The notes under the pieces are model-generated. The model was not told where the DNA came from. It worked only from the letters and a program-made list of their open reading frames with translations, and did not search any database. A stretch of DNA of 13,329 nt from positions 1-13,329 of the forward strand of contig PWQG01000187.1 in assembly GCA_003556835.1 (NCBI GenBank), given 5' to 3'. The stretch is from Gammaproteobacteria bacterium (lineage in GTDB: Bacteria; Pseudomonadota; Gammaproteobacteria; Pseudomonadales; Pseudohongiellaceae). The translations under genes and the position numbers were made by a program. Positions 6,192-13,329 of the stretch are shown here, piece by piece. The first letter of the stretch is position 1. Every line of letters starts with the position of its first letter.

Positions 6192-7121
6192 TCACTCCTC
6201 TGGTCTGGATTTCATGATCCATTGCATGACGGCAGCGCCAATCTCTGCAATGGCCGTGTCGCGTGCGGGCATTTCCAGCCCGGATTCGGTAAGGTATACG
6301 GTAACAATGACAGGCTCGCGCTCTGGCGGAAGGATGACTGCGGTAAGGGAGCGTGAACCATATCCGCCCGCACCGCTGCGGTCAGCAATACGCCATCCGT
6401 TCGGCAGACTCGCCCGGAACAGGCTGTCGGCCACCTCATTTGCCTCCAGCCAATGCCACAATTGTCTGCGCGAGGCTAATGAAAGCTGTTCACCCAATAG
6501 CAGCCGTTCAAGCGTTTCAGCTATGGCGGCTGGTGTTGTGGTATCCCGCAGGTCACCCGGGATTGCTTCGTTCAACGCGGTTTCCCGGCGATCAAGCCGG
6601 CTGTGCTGATCCCCAATGGAGCGAAGAAACGCGGTCAGCGCATCCGGACCACCCAGGGCATCAAGAATGAAATTGGCAGCAGAATTGTCGCTGACCGCCA
6701 AGGTGGCGGCACACAATTCTCCCAGGGACATGCCGGGCGGCCCGATGTACTGACTGCTGATGGGGGAATAACTGACCAGTTCATCCTCCTCGAATACCAC
6801 ACGCCGCGCCAGATCTTCACTACCCTGATCCACCCGCTGCAGCAAGGCCGCGCAGGCCAGGGTCTTGAAAGTGCTAGTCATGGGAAAGCGCTCGGCAGCG
6901 CGATACTGCACACTGCGGCCATCAGCAGTATCGCGGACAAGCATCCCCAGGCGTGCGTCGAGCCGCTCTTCGACGACCCGGACAGCCTCCAGCAATGCGA
7001 GGTCATCCTGTGCCCGGGCCAGCGGCGTCAATAGCAACAACAGTGCAAGCAAAACCCTGAAAATCCCCGCAGAGATTTTACCTGGCTCATGACGAAGTGC
7101 ATCAGTTCGACGGATGGTCAA
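6192..7121 (-). CDS. bla: Class A serine beta-lactamase, CARB/PSE-like (RSG type)
   Basis: This 309-residue periplasmic enzyme hydrolyses beta-lactams. A hydrophobic signal segment (about 17-35) ends in ARA at about residue 37. Catalytic motifs are Ser83-Thr-Phe-Lys86 (Ambler 70-73), Ser144-Asp-Asn146 (130-132), Glu180 in ETALN (166) and Arg248-Ser-Gly250 (234-236). Cys90 and Cys137 correspond to the Cys77-Cys123 disulfide. The DRSGAGGYG segment, with Arg in place of the Lys of KTG, is typical of CARB/PSE carbenicillinases, so penicillin/carbenicillin hydrolysis is expected (inference). The start is TTG at 7119-7121, inside the 3' end of the kinase gene (20-base overlap), with GAGGGG 5 bases upstream. 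No in-frame ATG precedes the signal core, so TTG is the best available start. The neighbours are not ampR or blaI/blaR. Confidence 0.93.
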   Translation of the reverse strand: MTIRRTDALRHEPGKISAGIFRVLLALLLLLTPLARAQDDLALLEAVRVVEERLDARLGMLVRDTADGRSVQYRAAERFPMTSTFKTLACAALLQRVDQGSEDLARRVVFEEDELVSYSPISSQYIGPPGMSLGELCAATLAVSDNSAANFILDALGGPDALTAFLRSIGDQHSRLDRRETALNEAIPGDLRDTTTPAAIAETLERLLLGEQLSLASRRQLWHWLEANEVADSLFRASLPNGWRIADRSGAGGYGSRSLTAVILPPEREPVIVTVYLTESGLEMPARDTAIAEIGAAVMQWIMKSRPEE

Positions 7122-9597
7122 GAATACCCCTCAGTTTGCGGGCCAGGTCCTTCTTCCGGAACGGCTTGCTCAACAGACTCACGCCCGGATCGAGGCGCCC
7201 GTGGTGGACAATGGCATTCTCGGTGTAGCCGGACATGTAAAGAACTCTCAGTCCGGGAAATTTCTCCAGCGCCTGATCAGCCACCTGGCGACCCGACAAT
7301 CCACCCACCAACACCACGTCGGTCAGCAACAGGTCGAAAGGCCCATCTTCTTCCAACAGCTTCAGTGCCGTGTTTCCCTCGGTACAGGACGCCACCCGGT
7401 AGCCAAGCCCTTCCAGGCAGCTCACCGTGAATTGCAAAACCAGAGGATCATCCTCGACCACCAGTATGCGTTCGTTACGCCCCGCCAGTGCCTCCGGATC
7501 ATCAATGACTTGCCGCTCGCAATCAGACTCGGACTCATCCCTGGCCCGCGGCAGATAGATCCGCACCGTGGTGCCTTCGCCCGTTTCGCTGTAGATGCGA
7601 ACGTGACCATTGGATTGCCGCGCGAACCCGTAAACCATGCTCAGTCCCAGCCCCGAACCACCGCGCTCCGTCTTGGTGCTGAAGAACGGCTCGAACGCCC
7701 GCCGGACCACTTCCCGATCCATGCCGATTCCGGTGTCCGAAACCGCTACCGTGACATACTGCCCCGGCTCCAGCTCGTGAATGGCAGCGTAATCCGGATC
7801 CACCGACATGTTTGCGGTTTCAATGGTCAGCTTGCCTCCTTCCGGCATCGCATCGCGCGCATTGATCGCCAGATTGAGCACCGCATTCTGCAACTCGGAC
7901 CGGTCCACCAGCGCTTTCCACAATCCGCCACTTCGCACCAGCTCGATATTGAGTTCCGCGGCCAGGGTGCGACGCAACAGGTCTTCCGTATCTCCGATCA
8001 ACTGATTGATGTCTGTCACCTGCGGATTCAACGGTTGTTTGCGGGCAAAAGCCAGCAAGCGGTGGGTCAGGCTCGAGGCCCGATCCCCGGCCTGGCGGAC
8101 CAGGTCCAGCTGCTTGCGTACGATCTCGGGTCGGTTCGCCAGCAGCCCGGGATCCTGATCAAGCAATTCGAGCAGGGCCGAGGTATTGCCCTGGATCACG
8201 GTCAACAGATTATTGAAATCGTGCGCCACGCCTCCGGTCAATTGCCCGACCGCCTCCATTTTCTGTGCCTGACGTAACTGCTCCTCGGTTGCCACACGTG
8301 TGCTTATATCCTGGAAATAGATGGTCAGACCCTGTTCATGCGGAAAAGCCTTGATCGAGAACCAGGTGTCCAAAGGCTCGTAGTAGGTTTCCCAGGCCCG
8401 AGGCTCCCCCGATTCCACGGCCCTCACATAGTTTTCATACAATTCGGTATTCCGCGCTTCCGGAAAGGATTCCCACAAGAGCTTTCCCAATAGTTCATCA
8501 GCGGAGCGTCGGGTGATCCGTTCAGCTTCGCGATTGACATGGACCACACGCCAATCATGATCCATGGCAATGACACCATCGGAAATGGAACGGAAGATGG
8601 TCTCGATCTCGGCCCGGGCCCGGGACTCTCCCTGCAAGGCTTCTTCCCGTGCTCGCAGAAAACGCATCGCGAGGGCAGAGAACAGCAATGACAACAGCAT
8701 CGCCGAAAAACCGATGACCAGCTTGAAATAAAGGCGGTTCCACCAGGGCGCAAGCACAGAGCTGCGAGCGATACCCATGTATACGATTAAACTGGTGCCA
8801 GGGACGTTACGGTAGGCAATCAGACGGTCCGCCTCCCGCTGGGAATCAATAGAACCAACCAGCCTGCCCGCCTCCTCGTTACCAACCAGGTCATCGTAAT
8901 ACAGGTACTCAAGCGCTGGTTCACCCACCAGCTCCGGCACGAAGGGGCTGCGCACCATGAGCAGGCCATCCCCGTTGATCATGCCCACCACATCCGCCTC
9001 CGAGGTACGCAGGGCATCGTAGAAATCCAGCAGATAGGCCACGGAAACCGCGGCCAGCACCACACCCGCAAATTCACCACCTGCCGTCTCCAGGCGCAGA
9101 CTGTAGTTGGCCACCCAGACATCATCGCCATAACCCGGCAGACCCTGTCGCGGCAGACCGAGATTGCGCCCCTGCTGATTGTCTTCCCCGCGCAGATGCA
9201 CCTGGAACTCCGGTAAGGTCGAGACATTGATGACGCCCGGATCAGCACTGTGTGCAGTCGCAATCAATTGTCCCTGGGCGTCAGCGATCATGTAGGTTTC
9301 GGTTACCAGAGAGCCGGACTGCAGGGTGGCCAGCAGTTCGTGCAACTGTTGGCTGTCGAATTGCCCCCCGTCACGGCCGTACAGTTCAGCCACACGTCCC
9401 AGACCCAGTGCCATAGTGGCTCGCAACTGCCCTGCCTGCTCCACAAGGGCACGGGTGAGGTTGTCGGCTTCCCGGAAGCCGTCCGCCAGCGTCGACTCGC
9501 GATCCGCCATGCTCTGGATGCTGATAGCCACAACCAGCACCAGGGCCACCATTCCGTTTCCCAGCCAGTAGATCTGGCGCAATGTAATCCCTTTCAT
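7102..9597 (-). CDS. Membrane hybrid sensor histidine kinase with C-terminal receiver
   Basis: I place the start at the ATG at 9595-9597 (831 residues), which has GGGAG just upstream and leads directly into the first membrane helix; the frame stays open to an ATG at 9781-9783, adding 62 residues with no visible domain. Domains: TM1 (about 9-28), an extracytoplasmic CACHE-like sensor (30-285), TM2 (289-313), a PAS domain (328-436), a HisKA domain with phospho-accepting His459 in GGVAHDFNN, an HATPase_c domain (Asn579; DTGIGM at 621-626; GGSGLGL at 646-652), and a receiver with acidic residues 715-717, phospho-acceptor Asp760 and Lys811. The ligand is unknown. No DNA-binding response regulator or Hpt protein is encoded nearby, so the output is not visible. 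It heads the operon with bla, CDGSH-GltS and bestrophin. Confidence 0.92.
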   Translation of the reverse strand: MKGITLRQIYWLGNGMVALVLVVAISIQSMADRESTLADGFREADNLTRALVEQAGQLRATMALGLGRVAELYGRDGGQFDSQQLHELLATLQSGSLVTETYMIADAQGQLIATAHSADPGVINVSTLPEFQVHLRGEDNQQGRNLGLPRQGLPGYGDDVWVANYSLRLETAGGEFAGVVLAAVSVAYLLDFYDALRTSEADVVGMINGDGLLMVRSPFVPELVGEPALEYLYYDDLVGNEEAGRLVGSIDSQREADRLIAYRNVPGTSLIVYMGIARSSVLAPWWNRLYFKLVIGFSAMLLSLLFSALAMRFLRAREEALQGESRARAEIETIFRSISDGVIAMDHDWRVVHVNREAERITRRSADELLGKLLWESFPEARNTELYENYVRAVESGEPRAWETYYEPLDTWFSIKAFPHEQGLTIYFQDISTRVATEEQLRQAQKMEAVGQLTGGVAHDFNNLLTVIQGNTSALLELLDQDPGLLANRPEIVRKQLDLVRQAGDRASSLTHRLLAFARKQPLNPQVTDINQLIGDTEDLLRRTLAAELNIELVRSGGLWKALVDRSELQNAVLNLAINARDAMPEGGKLTIETANMSVDPDYAAIHELEPGQYVTVAVSDTGIGMDREVVRRAFEPFFSTKTERGGSGLGLSMVYGFARQSNGHVRIYSETGEGTTVRIYLPRARDESESDCERQVIDDPEALAGRNERILVVEDDPLVLQFTVSCLEGLGYRVASCTEGNTALKLLEEDGPFDLLLTDVVLVGGLSGRQVADQALEKFPGLRVLYMSGYTENAIVHHGRLDPGVSLLSKPFRKKDLARKLRGILDHPSN

Positions 9598-9790
9598 GGC
9601 TCTCCCGACACACGAGTTGATCCGGTGCTGCACCGACCGCAAGGCAGGCCGAGTTGCGATCAATGCCTGCTGCCCCGTGACATGGTACAGCGTCCCGATT
9701 ATGCACACCAATCGGCTTCTGCGATGAAGCACACGATCTTGTAAGGCACTGCCCTCCACGACGATTTTCACGAACTTCTGCATCTGTTGA

Positions 9791-9811
9791 CTGATAAAGA
9801 AAAACTATCAG
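9791..9811 (+). promoter_or_regulatory. OxyR-like inverted repeat upstream of katG
   Basis: CTGATA (9791-9796) and TATCAG (9806-9811) form a perfect 6-bp inverted repeat with a 9-base centre. The core GATAA-N7-CTATC matches 9 of 10 fixed bases of one OxyR half-operator (GATAG-N7-CTATC). Its centre (9801) is about 66 bases before the inferred katG transcription start, which fits an OxyR-activated promoter. A second half-site is expected near 9823, where only the imperfect AGAAC (9810-9814) and GTTCT (9827-9831) pair is seen. Assignment to OxyR is inference from motif, position and the downstream catalase gene. Confidence 0.6.
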
Positions 9812-9854
9812 AACTGTAAACAAATCGTTCTAAACCTTACGCATCAGCTTGATG

Positions 9855-9860
9855 TATAGT
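9855..9860 (+). promoter_or_regulatory. Candidate katG -10 box
   Basis: TATAGT matches the sigma-70 consensus at 5 of 6 bases. The region 16-18 bases upstream (about 9831-9838, taaacctt) has no good -35 hexamer, as expected for a promoter that needs an activator. Transcription would start near 9867, giving a leader of about 73 bases. Confidence 0.5.
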
Positions 9861-9929
9861 GAGTCCAGGCTCGGCGAAAGCGTAGTTACATCAGCCGGGT
9901 AAAAACTGGCAATAATTGGTGAGTCAATT

Positions 9930-9935
9930 GGAGAG
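9930..9935 (+). promoter_or_regulatory. katG ribosome-binding site deciding the ATG start
   Basis: GGAGAG sits 4 bases before the ATG at 9940 and supports that start over the in-frame TTG at 9916 and GTG at 9919, neither of which has a Shine-Dalgarno sequence. Confidence 0.65.
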
Positions 9936-9939
9936 TCAA

Positions 9940-12165
9940 ATGAGCGCAAGCAATGTAGATACTGGCGGAAAGTGCCCGGTCATGCACGGTTCCAACACAA
10001 AAATGAGCAGCGGCGGCACCGGTATCAAGGACTGGTGGCCGGAGCAGCTCAATCTCGACATCCTCCACCAACATGCACCGAAGTCCAATCCGCTGGGTGA
10101 GGAATTCAACTATGCGGAAGAGTTCAAGAAACTCGATCTGGCAGCCGTGAAGAAAGACCTGGCGGACGTGCTGACGGACTCCCAGAAATGGTGGCCGGCC
10201 GATTACGGGCATTATGGTCCCTTCATGATCCGTATGGCCTGGCACAGTGCAGGCACCTACCGCACCGGTGACGGGCGCGGTGGCGCGGGCACAGGCAACC
10301 AGCGTTTTGCCCCGATCAACAGCTGGCCGGACAATGGCAACCTGGACAAGGCACGGCGACTGCTGTGGCCGATCAAGAAAAAGTACGGCAACAAGCTCTC
10401 CTGGGCGGACCTGTACATTCTCGCCGGCAATGTTTCCCTGGAAACCATGGGCTTCAAGACCTTCGGTTTTGCCGGTGGCCGTGAAGACATCTTCCAGCCC
10501 GAAGAAGACATCTACTGGGGCGCCGAGGAGGAATGGCTGGCCACCAGTGACAAACCCAACAGCCGCTATTCCGGTGAGCGCGACCTGGAAAACCCGCTGG
10601 CCGCGGTACAGATGGGCCTGATCTATGTAAACCCGGAAGGCCCCGATGGCAACCCTGACCCCCTGGCTTCGGCCCAGGACGTCCGCGAAACCTTTGCCCG
10701 CATGGCCATGGACGACTACGAAACCGTAGCGCTGACCGCCGGTGGTCACACCTTTGGCAAGACACATGGCGCCGGCGATGCAGATCTGGTGGGGCCCGAA
10801 CCAGAAGCCGCCCCTATTGAGCAGATGGGCCTGGGCTGGATCAGCGAGCATGGCAGCGGAAAAGGCCGCGACACCATCACCAGTGGTCTGGAAGGCGCCT
10901 GGACGCCCACTCCAACAAAATGGGATATGAGCTACTTCGACATCCTGTTCGGTTACGAGTGGGAACTGTCCAAGAGCCCGGCTGGCGCCCAGCAGTGGGT
11001 ACCCAAGAATCTGGCGGAAAAGGATCACGCACCCGATGCCGAAGACGCCAACACCCGAGTGGGCCTGATGATGACCACGGCGGACATGGCCATGCGCGAG
11101 GACCCTGAGTACCGCAAGATTTCGCAGCATTTCCACAAGAATCCGGAAGAGTTCGCCGATGCCTTCGCCCGCGCCTGGTTCAAACTGACCCATCGCGACA
11201 TGGGCCCGAAAGCACGCTATCTCGGCCCCGAGGTACCGGACGAAGACCTCGACTGGCAGGATCCGGTGCCGCCGGTGGATCACGAACTGGTCAATGACCA
11301 GGACATCGCCGACCTGAAAGGCAAGCTCCTGGATTCAGGCCTCTCCGTAGCCGAACTGGTCTACACGGCCTGGTCCTCAGCCTCGACCTTCCGCGGCTCG
11401 GATATGCGCGGCGGCGCCAATGGGGCCCGTATACGACTGGCCCCGCAGAAGGATTGGGAAGCCAACCAGCCGGAACAACTGGCAAAAGTACTCAAGACCC
11501 TGGAAGGCATCCAGAGTGACTTTAACGGCGCCCAGTCCGGCAACAAGAAAGTCTCCCTGGCCGACCTGATCGTGCTCGGGGGCTGCGCCGCGATCGAGAA
11601 AGCGGCAAAAGACGCCGGACACAGCGTGACGGTGCCCTTCTCTCCCGGTCGCACCGACGCCAGTGAAGAGCTCACGGACGTGGAGTCCTTCGAGTTCCTC
11701 AAGCCGGAAGCCGACGGTTTCCGCAATTACCGCCGGACCGCGTTCACCGTCTCCGACGAGGAAATGCTGGTGGACAAGGCGCAACTGCTGGGCCTGAGCG
11801 CACCGGAAATGACCGTGCTGGTCGGTGGACTGCGCGTACTCGACGCAAACCACAAGCAGTCAAAACACGGCGTGTTTACCAAAACGCCGGGTAAACTGAG
11901 CAATGACTTCTTCGTGAACCTGACCGACCTGGGCACCGAGTGGGCAGCAAAAGCCGGCGAGGATGATATCTATGAAGGCAAGGATCGCAAGAGTGGCGAG
12001 GTGAAGTGGACCGGAACACGAGTGGACCTGATCTTCGGTTCCAACTCCCAGCTTCGTGCCATTGCCGAGGTGTATGCCCAGGACGACGCCAAGGAGAAGT
12101 TCGTCAAGGACTTCGTGGCCGCCTGGAACAAGGTGATGAACGCCGATCGTTTCGATCTGGCCTGA
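9940..12165 (+). CDS. katG: KatG bifunctional catalase-peroxidase
   Basis: This 741-residue cytoplasmic haem enzyme disproportionates hydrogen peroxide and acts as a peroxidase. The N-terminal catalytic half shows the distal triad Arg98, Trp101 and His102 (RMAWHSAGTYR), and the residues of the Met-Tyr-Trp adduct needed for catalase activity: Trp101, Tyr229 (LIYVNPEGP) and Met255. The proximal haem ligand His270 lies in TAGGHTFGKTHG. The C-terminal half is the family's duplicated, haem-less domain. Length is normal (about 720-750), and no signal peptide is seen. The start is the ATG at 9940, giving MSASN; a TTG start at 9916 would add eight residues but lacks a ribosome-binding site. A probable OxyR site upstream suggests peroxide induction. 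It is divergent from the kinase operon and convergent with gabT. Confidence 0.97.
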   Translation: MSASNVDTGGKCPVMHGSNTKMSSGGTGIKDWWPEQLNLDILHQHAPKSNPLGEEFNYAEEFKKLDLAAVKKDLADVLTDSQKWWPADYGHYGPFMIRMAWHSAGTYRTGDGRGGAGTGNQRFAPINSWPDNGNLDKARRLLWPIKKKYGNKLSWADLYILAGNVSLETMGFKTFGFAGGREDIFQPEEDIYWGAEEEWLATSDKPNSRYSGERDLENPLAAVQMGLIYVNPEGPDGNPDPLASAQDVRETFARMAMDDYETVALTAGGHTFGKTHGAGDADLVGPEPEAAPIEQMGLGWISEHGSGKGRDTITSGLEGAWTPTPTKWDMSYFDILFGYEWELSKSPAGAQQWVPKNLAEKDHAPDAEDANTRVGLMMTTADMAMREDPEYRKISQHFHKNPEEFADAFARAWFKLTHRDMGPKARYLGPEVPDEDLDWQDPVPPVDHELVNDQDIADLKGKLLDSGLSVAELVYTAWSSASTFRGSDMRGGANGARIRLAPQKDWEANQPEQLAKVLKTLEGIQSDFNGAQSGNKKVSLADLIVLGGCAAIEKAAKDAGHSVTVPFSPGRTDASEELTDVESFEFLKPEADGFRNYRRTAFTVSDEEMLVDKAQLLGLSAPEMTVLVGGLRVLDANHKQSKHGVFTKTPGKLSNDFFVNLTDLGTEWAAKAGEDDIYEGKDRKSGEVKWTGTRVDLIFGSNSQLRAIAEVYAQDDAKEKFVKDFVAAWNKVMNADRFDLA

Positions 12166-12177
12166 GCAAGACATGAG

Positions 12178-12207
12178 CCGGGCGTGGCACAGCAGTGCCA
12201 CGCCCGG
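12178..12207. terminator. Shared hairpin between convergent katG and gabT
   Basis: CCGGGCGTGGCAC (12178-12190), AGCA, GTGCCACGCCCGG (12195-12207) forms a perfect 13-bp stem with a 4-base loop, 12 bases after the katG stop and 27 bases beyond the gabT stop. Neither side has a strong T-run, so this may be an atypical bidirectional terminator or a 3'-end stabilising hairpin. Confidence 0.8.
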
Positions 12208-12234
12208 ATTCATCGCATTCCGGCCCGACCGGTT

Positions 12235-13329
12235 CTAGCCCAACGCGGCCAGAGCATCCTCCACAATCTGCAATCCTTCCTCGAGCACTTCCTTTTCAAT
12301 GGTCACCGGCATGAGAAAGCGGATGCTGTTGCCGTACATGCCACAACTGAGCAGGATGAGTCCGTGGTCCTTGGCGTAGGCCATCACCGCCGCCGCATGA
12401 TCCGCCCGCGGCTCCTGGCTATCCTTGTCCGTGACCAGCTCGATCGCGGCCATGGCGCCCAGGTTGCGCACATTGTCGACGTGTGGAAAACGTTGCTGCC
12501 ATTGCTCGAAGCGGGCGCGCAGATGCTCGCCGAGTTTGCGGCTCTGATCCAGCACATCTTCCTGCTCGAACACCTCCAGCACCGCCAGCGCAGCCGCGCA
12601 GGCAGTAGGGCTGCCCGTATAGGTACCACCCAGGGAGTTCGGGCCGGATGCATCCATATGCTTGTCGGTACCCACCACCGCCGAGATCGGCATGCCATCG
12701 GCCATGCTCTTGGCCATGGTGATCAGATCCGGCTCCACACCGCTGTGTTCAATGGCGAACAGCTTTCCGGTGCGACCGAAACCACTCTGCACCTCGTCCA
12801 CGATCATGAGAATGCCGTGCTCGTCGCAGATCTCGCGTATGGCGCGCAGAAATTCGGGTGATGCGGCGTAGAAACCGCCCTCGCCCAATATCGGCTCGAT
12901 GACAATGGCCGCTGTGTTGTTCGGGGGCGAATCGGTTTTCAGGGTCATCTGCAGGCCCCGCAAGGCCTCATCTTCACTGACACCGTGATACGGTACCGGG
13001 AAAGGCGCGCGGTACACCGTACCCGGCATCGGGCCGAAATCGACCTGGTAGGGAGCCGCCTTGCCGTTCATGGCCATGGTGTACATGGTCCGCCCGTGAT
13101 ACCCGCCATCAAAACAGATCATATTGGTCCGACCGGTGGCAGCGCGCGCAATCTTGACGGCATTCTCCAGCGCCTCGGCACCACTGTTGGCCAGCATGAC
13201 CTTGGCATCACCACGCACCGGCGTGATATCACTGAGCTTCTGTGCCAGACGCACGTAACCCTCGTAGGGCATCACGGTCTGGCAGGTATGCATCACCTTG
13301 TCCAGCTGTGCCTTGACGGCCTCTACCAC
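12235..13329 (-). CDS. gabT: 4-aminobutyrate aminotransferase, 5' end outside window
   Basis: This is a class III, PLP-dependent aminotransferase moving the amino group of 4-aminobutyrate to 2-oxoglutarate, giving succinate semialdehyde and glutamate. About 364 residues are visible. The first codon is a GTG at the window edge, and roughly 60 N-terminal residues are missing compared with the family's 425 or so. Signatures in window numbering: NSGAEALENAVKIARAATGR at 48-67 (PLP phosphate region), FDGGYHGRT at 73-81, DEVQSGFGRTGK at 178-189 with PLP-contacting Asp178 and Gln181, the Schiff-base Lys207 in ITMAKSMADGMP, and the C-terminal LLSCGMYGNSIRF. These fit GabT better than acetylornithine or beta-alanine aminotransferases, though related omega-aminotransferases such as PuuE are possible. 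The stop is at 12235-12237. Its promoter and operon partners lie outside the window. Confidence 0.88.
   Translation of the reverse strand: MVEAVKAQLDKVMHTCQTVMPYEGYVRLAQKLSDITPVRGDAKVMLANSGAEALENAVKIARAATGRTNMICFDGGYHGRTMYTMAMNGKAAPYQVDFGPMPGTVYRAPFPVPYHGVSEDEALRGLQMTLKTDSPPNNTAAIVIEPILGEGGFYAASPEFLRAIREICDEHGILMIVDEVQSGFGRTGKLFAIEHSGVEPDLITMAKSMADGMPISAVVGTDKHMDASGPNSLGGTYTGSPTACAAALAVLEVFEQEDVLDQSRKLGEHLRARFEQWQQRFPHVDNVRNLGAMAAIELVTDKDSQEPRADHAAAVMAYAKDHGLILLSCGMYGNSIRFLMPVTIEKEVLEEGLQIVEDALAALG

Larger units (their letters stand above)
9598..9939. other. Divergent intergenic region between kinase operon and katG
   Basis: These 342 bases hold no convincing separate gene. Reading leftward, 9598-9783 is open in the kinase frame but looks like leader: the encoded segment has no recognisable domain and precedes a better start. 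A CATAAT box on the minus strand (plus-strand ATTATG, 9698-9703) could be a -10 element for the kinase operon inside that stretch, but no good -35 accompanies it. Positions 9784-9840 are AT-rich and carry the OxyR-like repeat. Positions 9867-9939 would be the katG leader. GAGTCAA occurs twice, at 9921-9927 and 9933-9939, just before the katG start. Confidence 0.55.

Noticed and set aside
9916..9939. TTG start for katG, eight residues earlier
   Set aside because: It has no Shine-Dalgarno sequence, whereas the ATG at 9940 has GGAGAG just upstream.
9886..11283. A 465-codon open frame on the minus strand antisense to katG
   Set aside because: katG matches its family along its whole length on the other strand. 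The antisense translation shows no family motif and is a by-product of GC-rich codon use.
1..13329. Signs of an insertion sequence, transposon ends, integron or genomic-island boundary around the mer and bla genes
   Set aside because: No transposase or integrase frame, long terminal repeats or attC-like sites are visible, and base composition looks even. Ends outside the window cannot be excluded.

Overview
The window is GC-rich (about 60% by eye), densely coding DNA with Shine-Dalgarno sites and short overlaps. The protein families point to a free-living Gammaproteobacterium. A marine or halophilic relative of Marinobacter, Alcanivorax or Halomonas is plausible, but the genus cannot be fixed from the sequence. 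It holds ten genes: nine complete, plus gabT cut by the right edge. I see no rRNA, tRNA, CRISPR array, transposase or insertion sequence.

Left part (1-3723): a divergent mercury-resistance locus. A MerR-family metal sensor and a cysteine/O-acetylserine exporter of the EamA type run leftward as a coupled pair. merT, merP and merA run rightward. Between them lies a textbook MerR-type promoter with a 19-bp spacer and an internal dyad. MerT, MerP and MerA together import Hg(II) and reduce it to Hg(0). Three points are unusual. MerP carries a lipobox and should be a lipoprotein. MerA lacks the N-terminal NmerA domain. The regulator has a DNA-binding region and cysteine spacing closer to the Cd/Pb sensors CadR/PbrR than to classical MerR.

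Middle part (3744-9597, minus strand): four genes packed with a 20-bp overlap, a 4-bp gap and a 4-bp overlap. In transcription order they encode a membrane hybrid histidine kinase with a C-terminal receiver, a class A beta-lactamase with the RSG triad of the CARB/PSE group, an FMN/iron-sulfur glutamate-synthase-like oxidoreductase preceded by two CDGSH domains, and a bestrophin-type anion channel. This combination is not a pathway I recognise and is the best candidate here for an undescribed functional unit.

Right part (9598-13329): an intergenic region with a 21-bp inverted repeat that closely matches one OxyR half-operator, then katG (catalase-peroxidase) on the plus strand. A strong hairpin separates katG from a convergent, partial gabT (4-aminobutyrate aminotransferase). 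The shared theme is metal, thiol and peroxide stress. Whether the OxyR-like site also controls the kinase operon is open.
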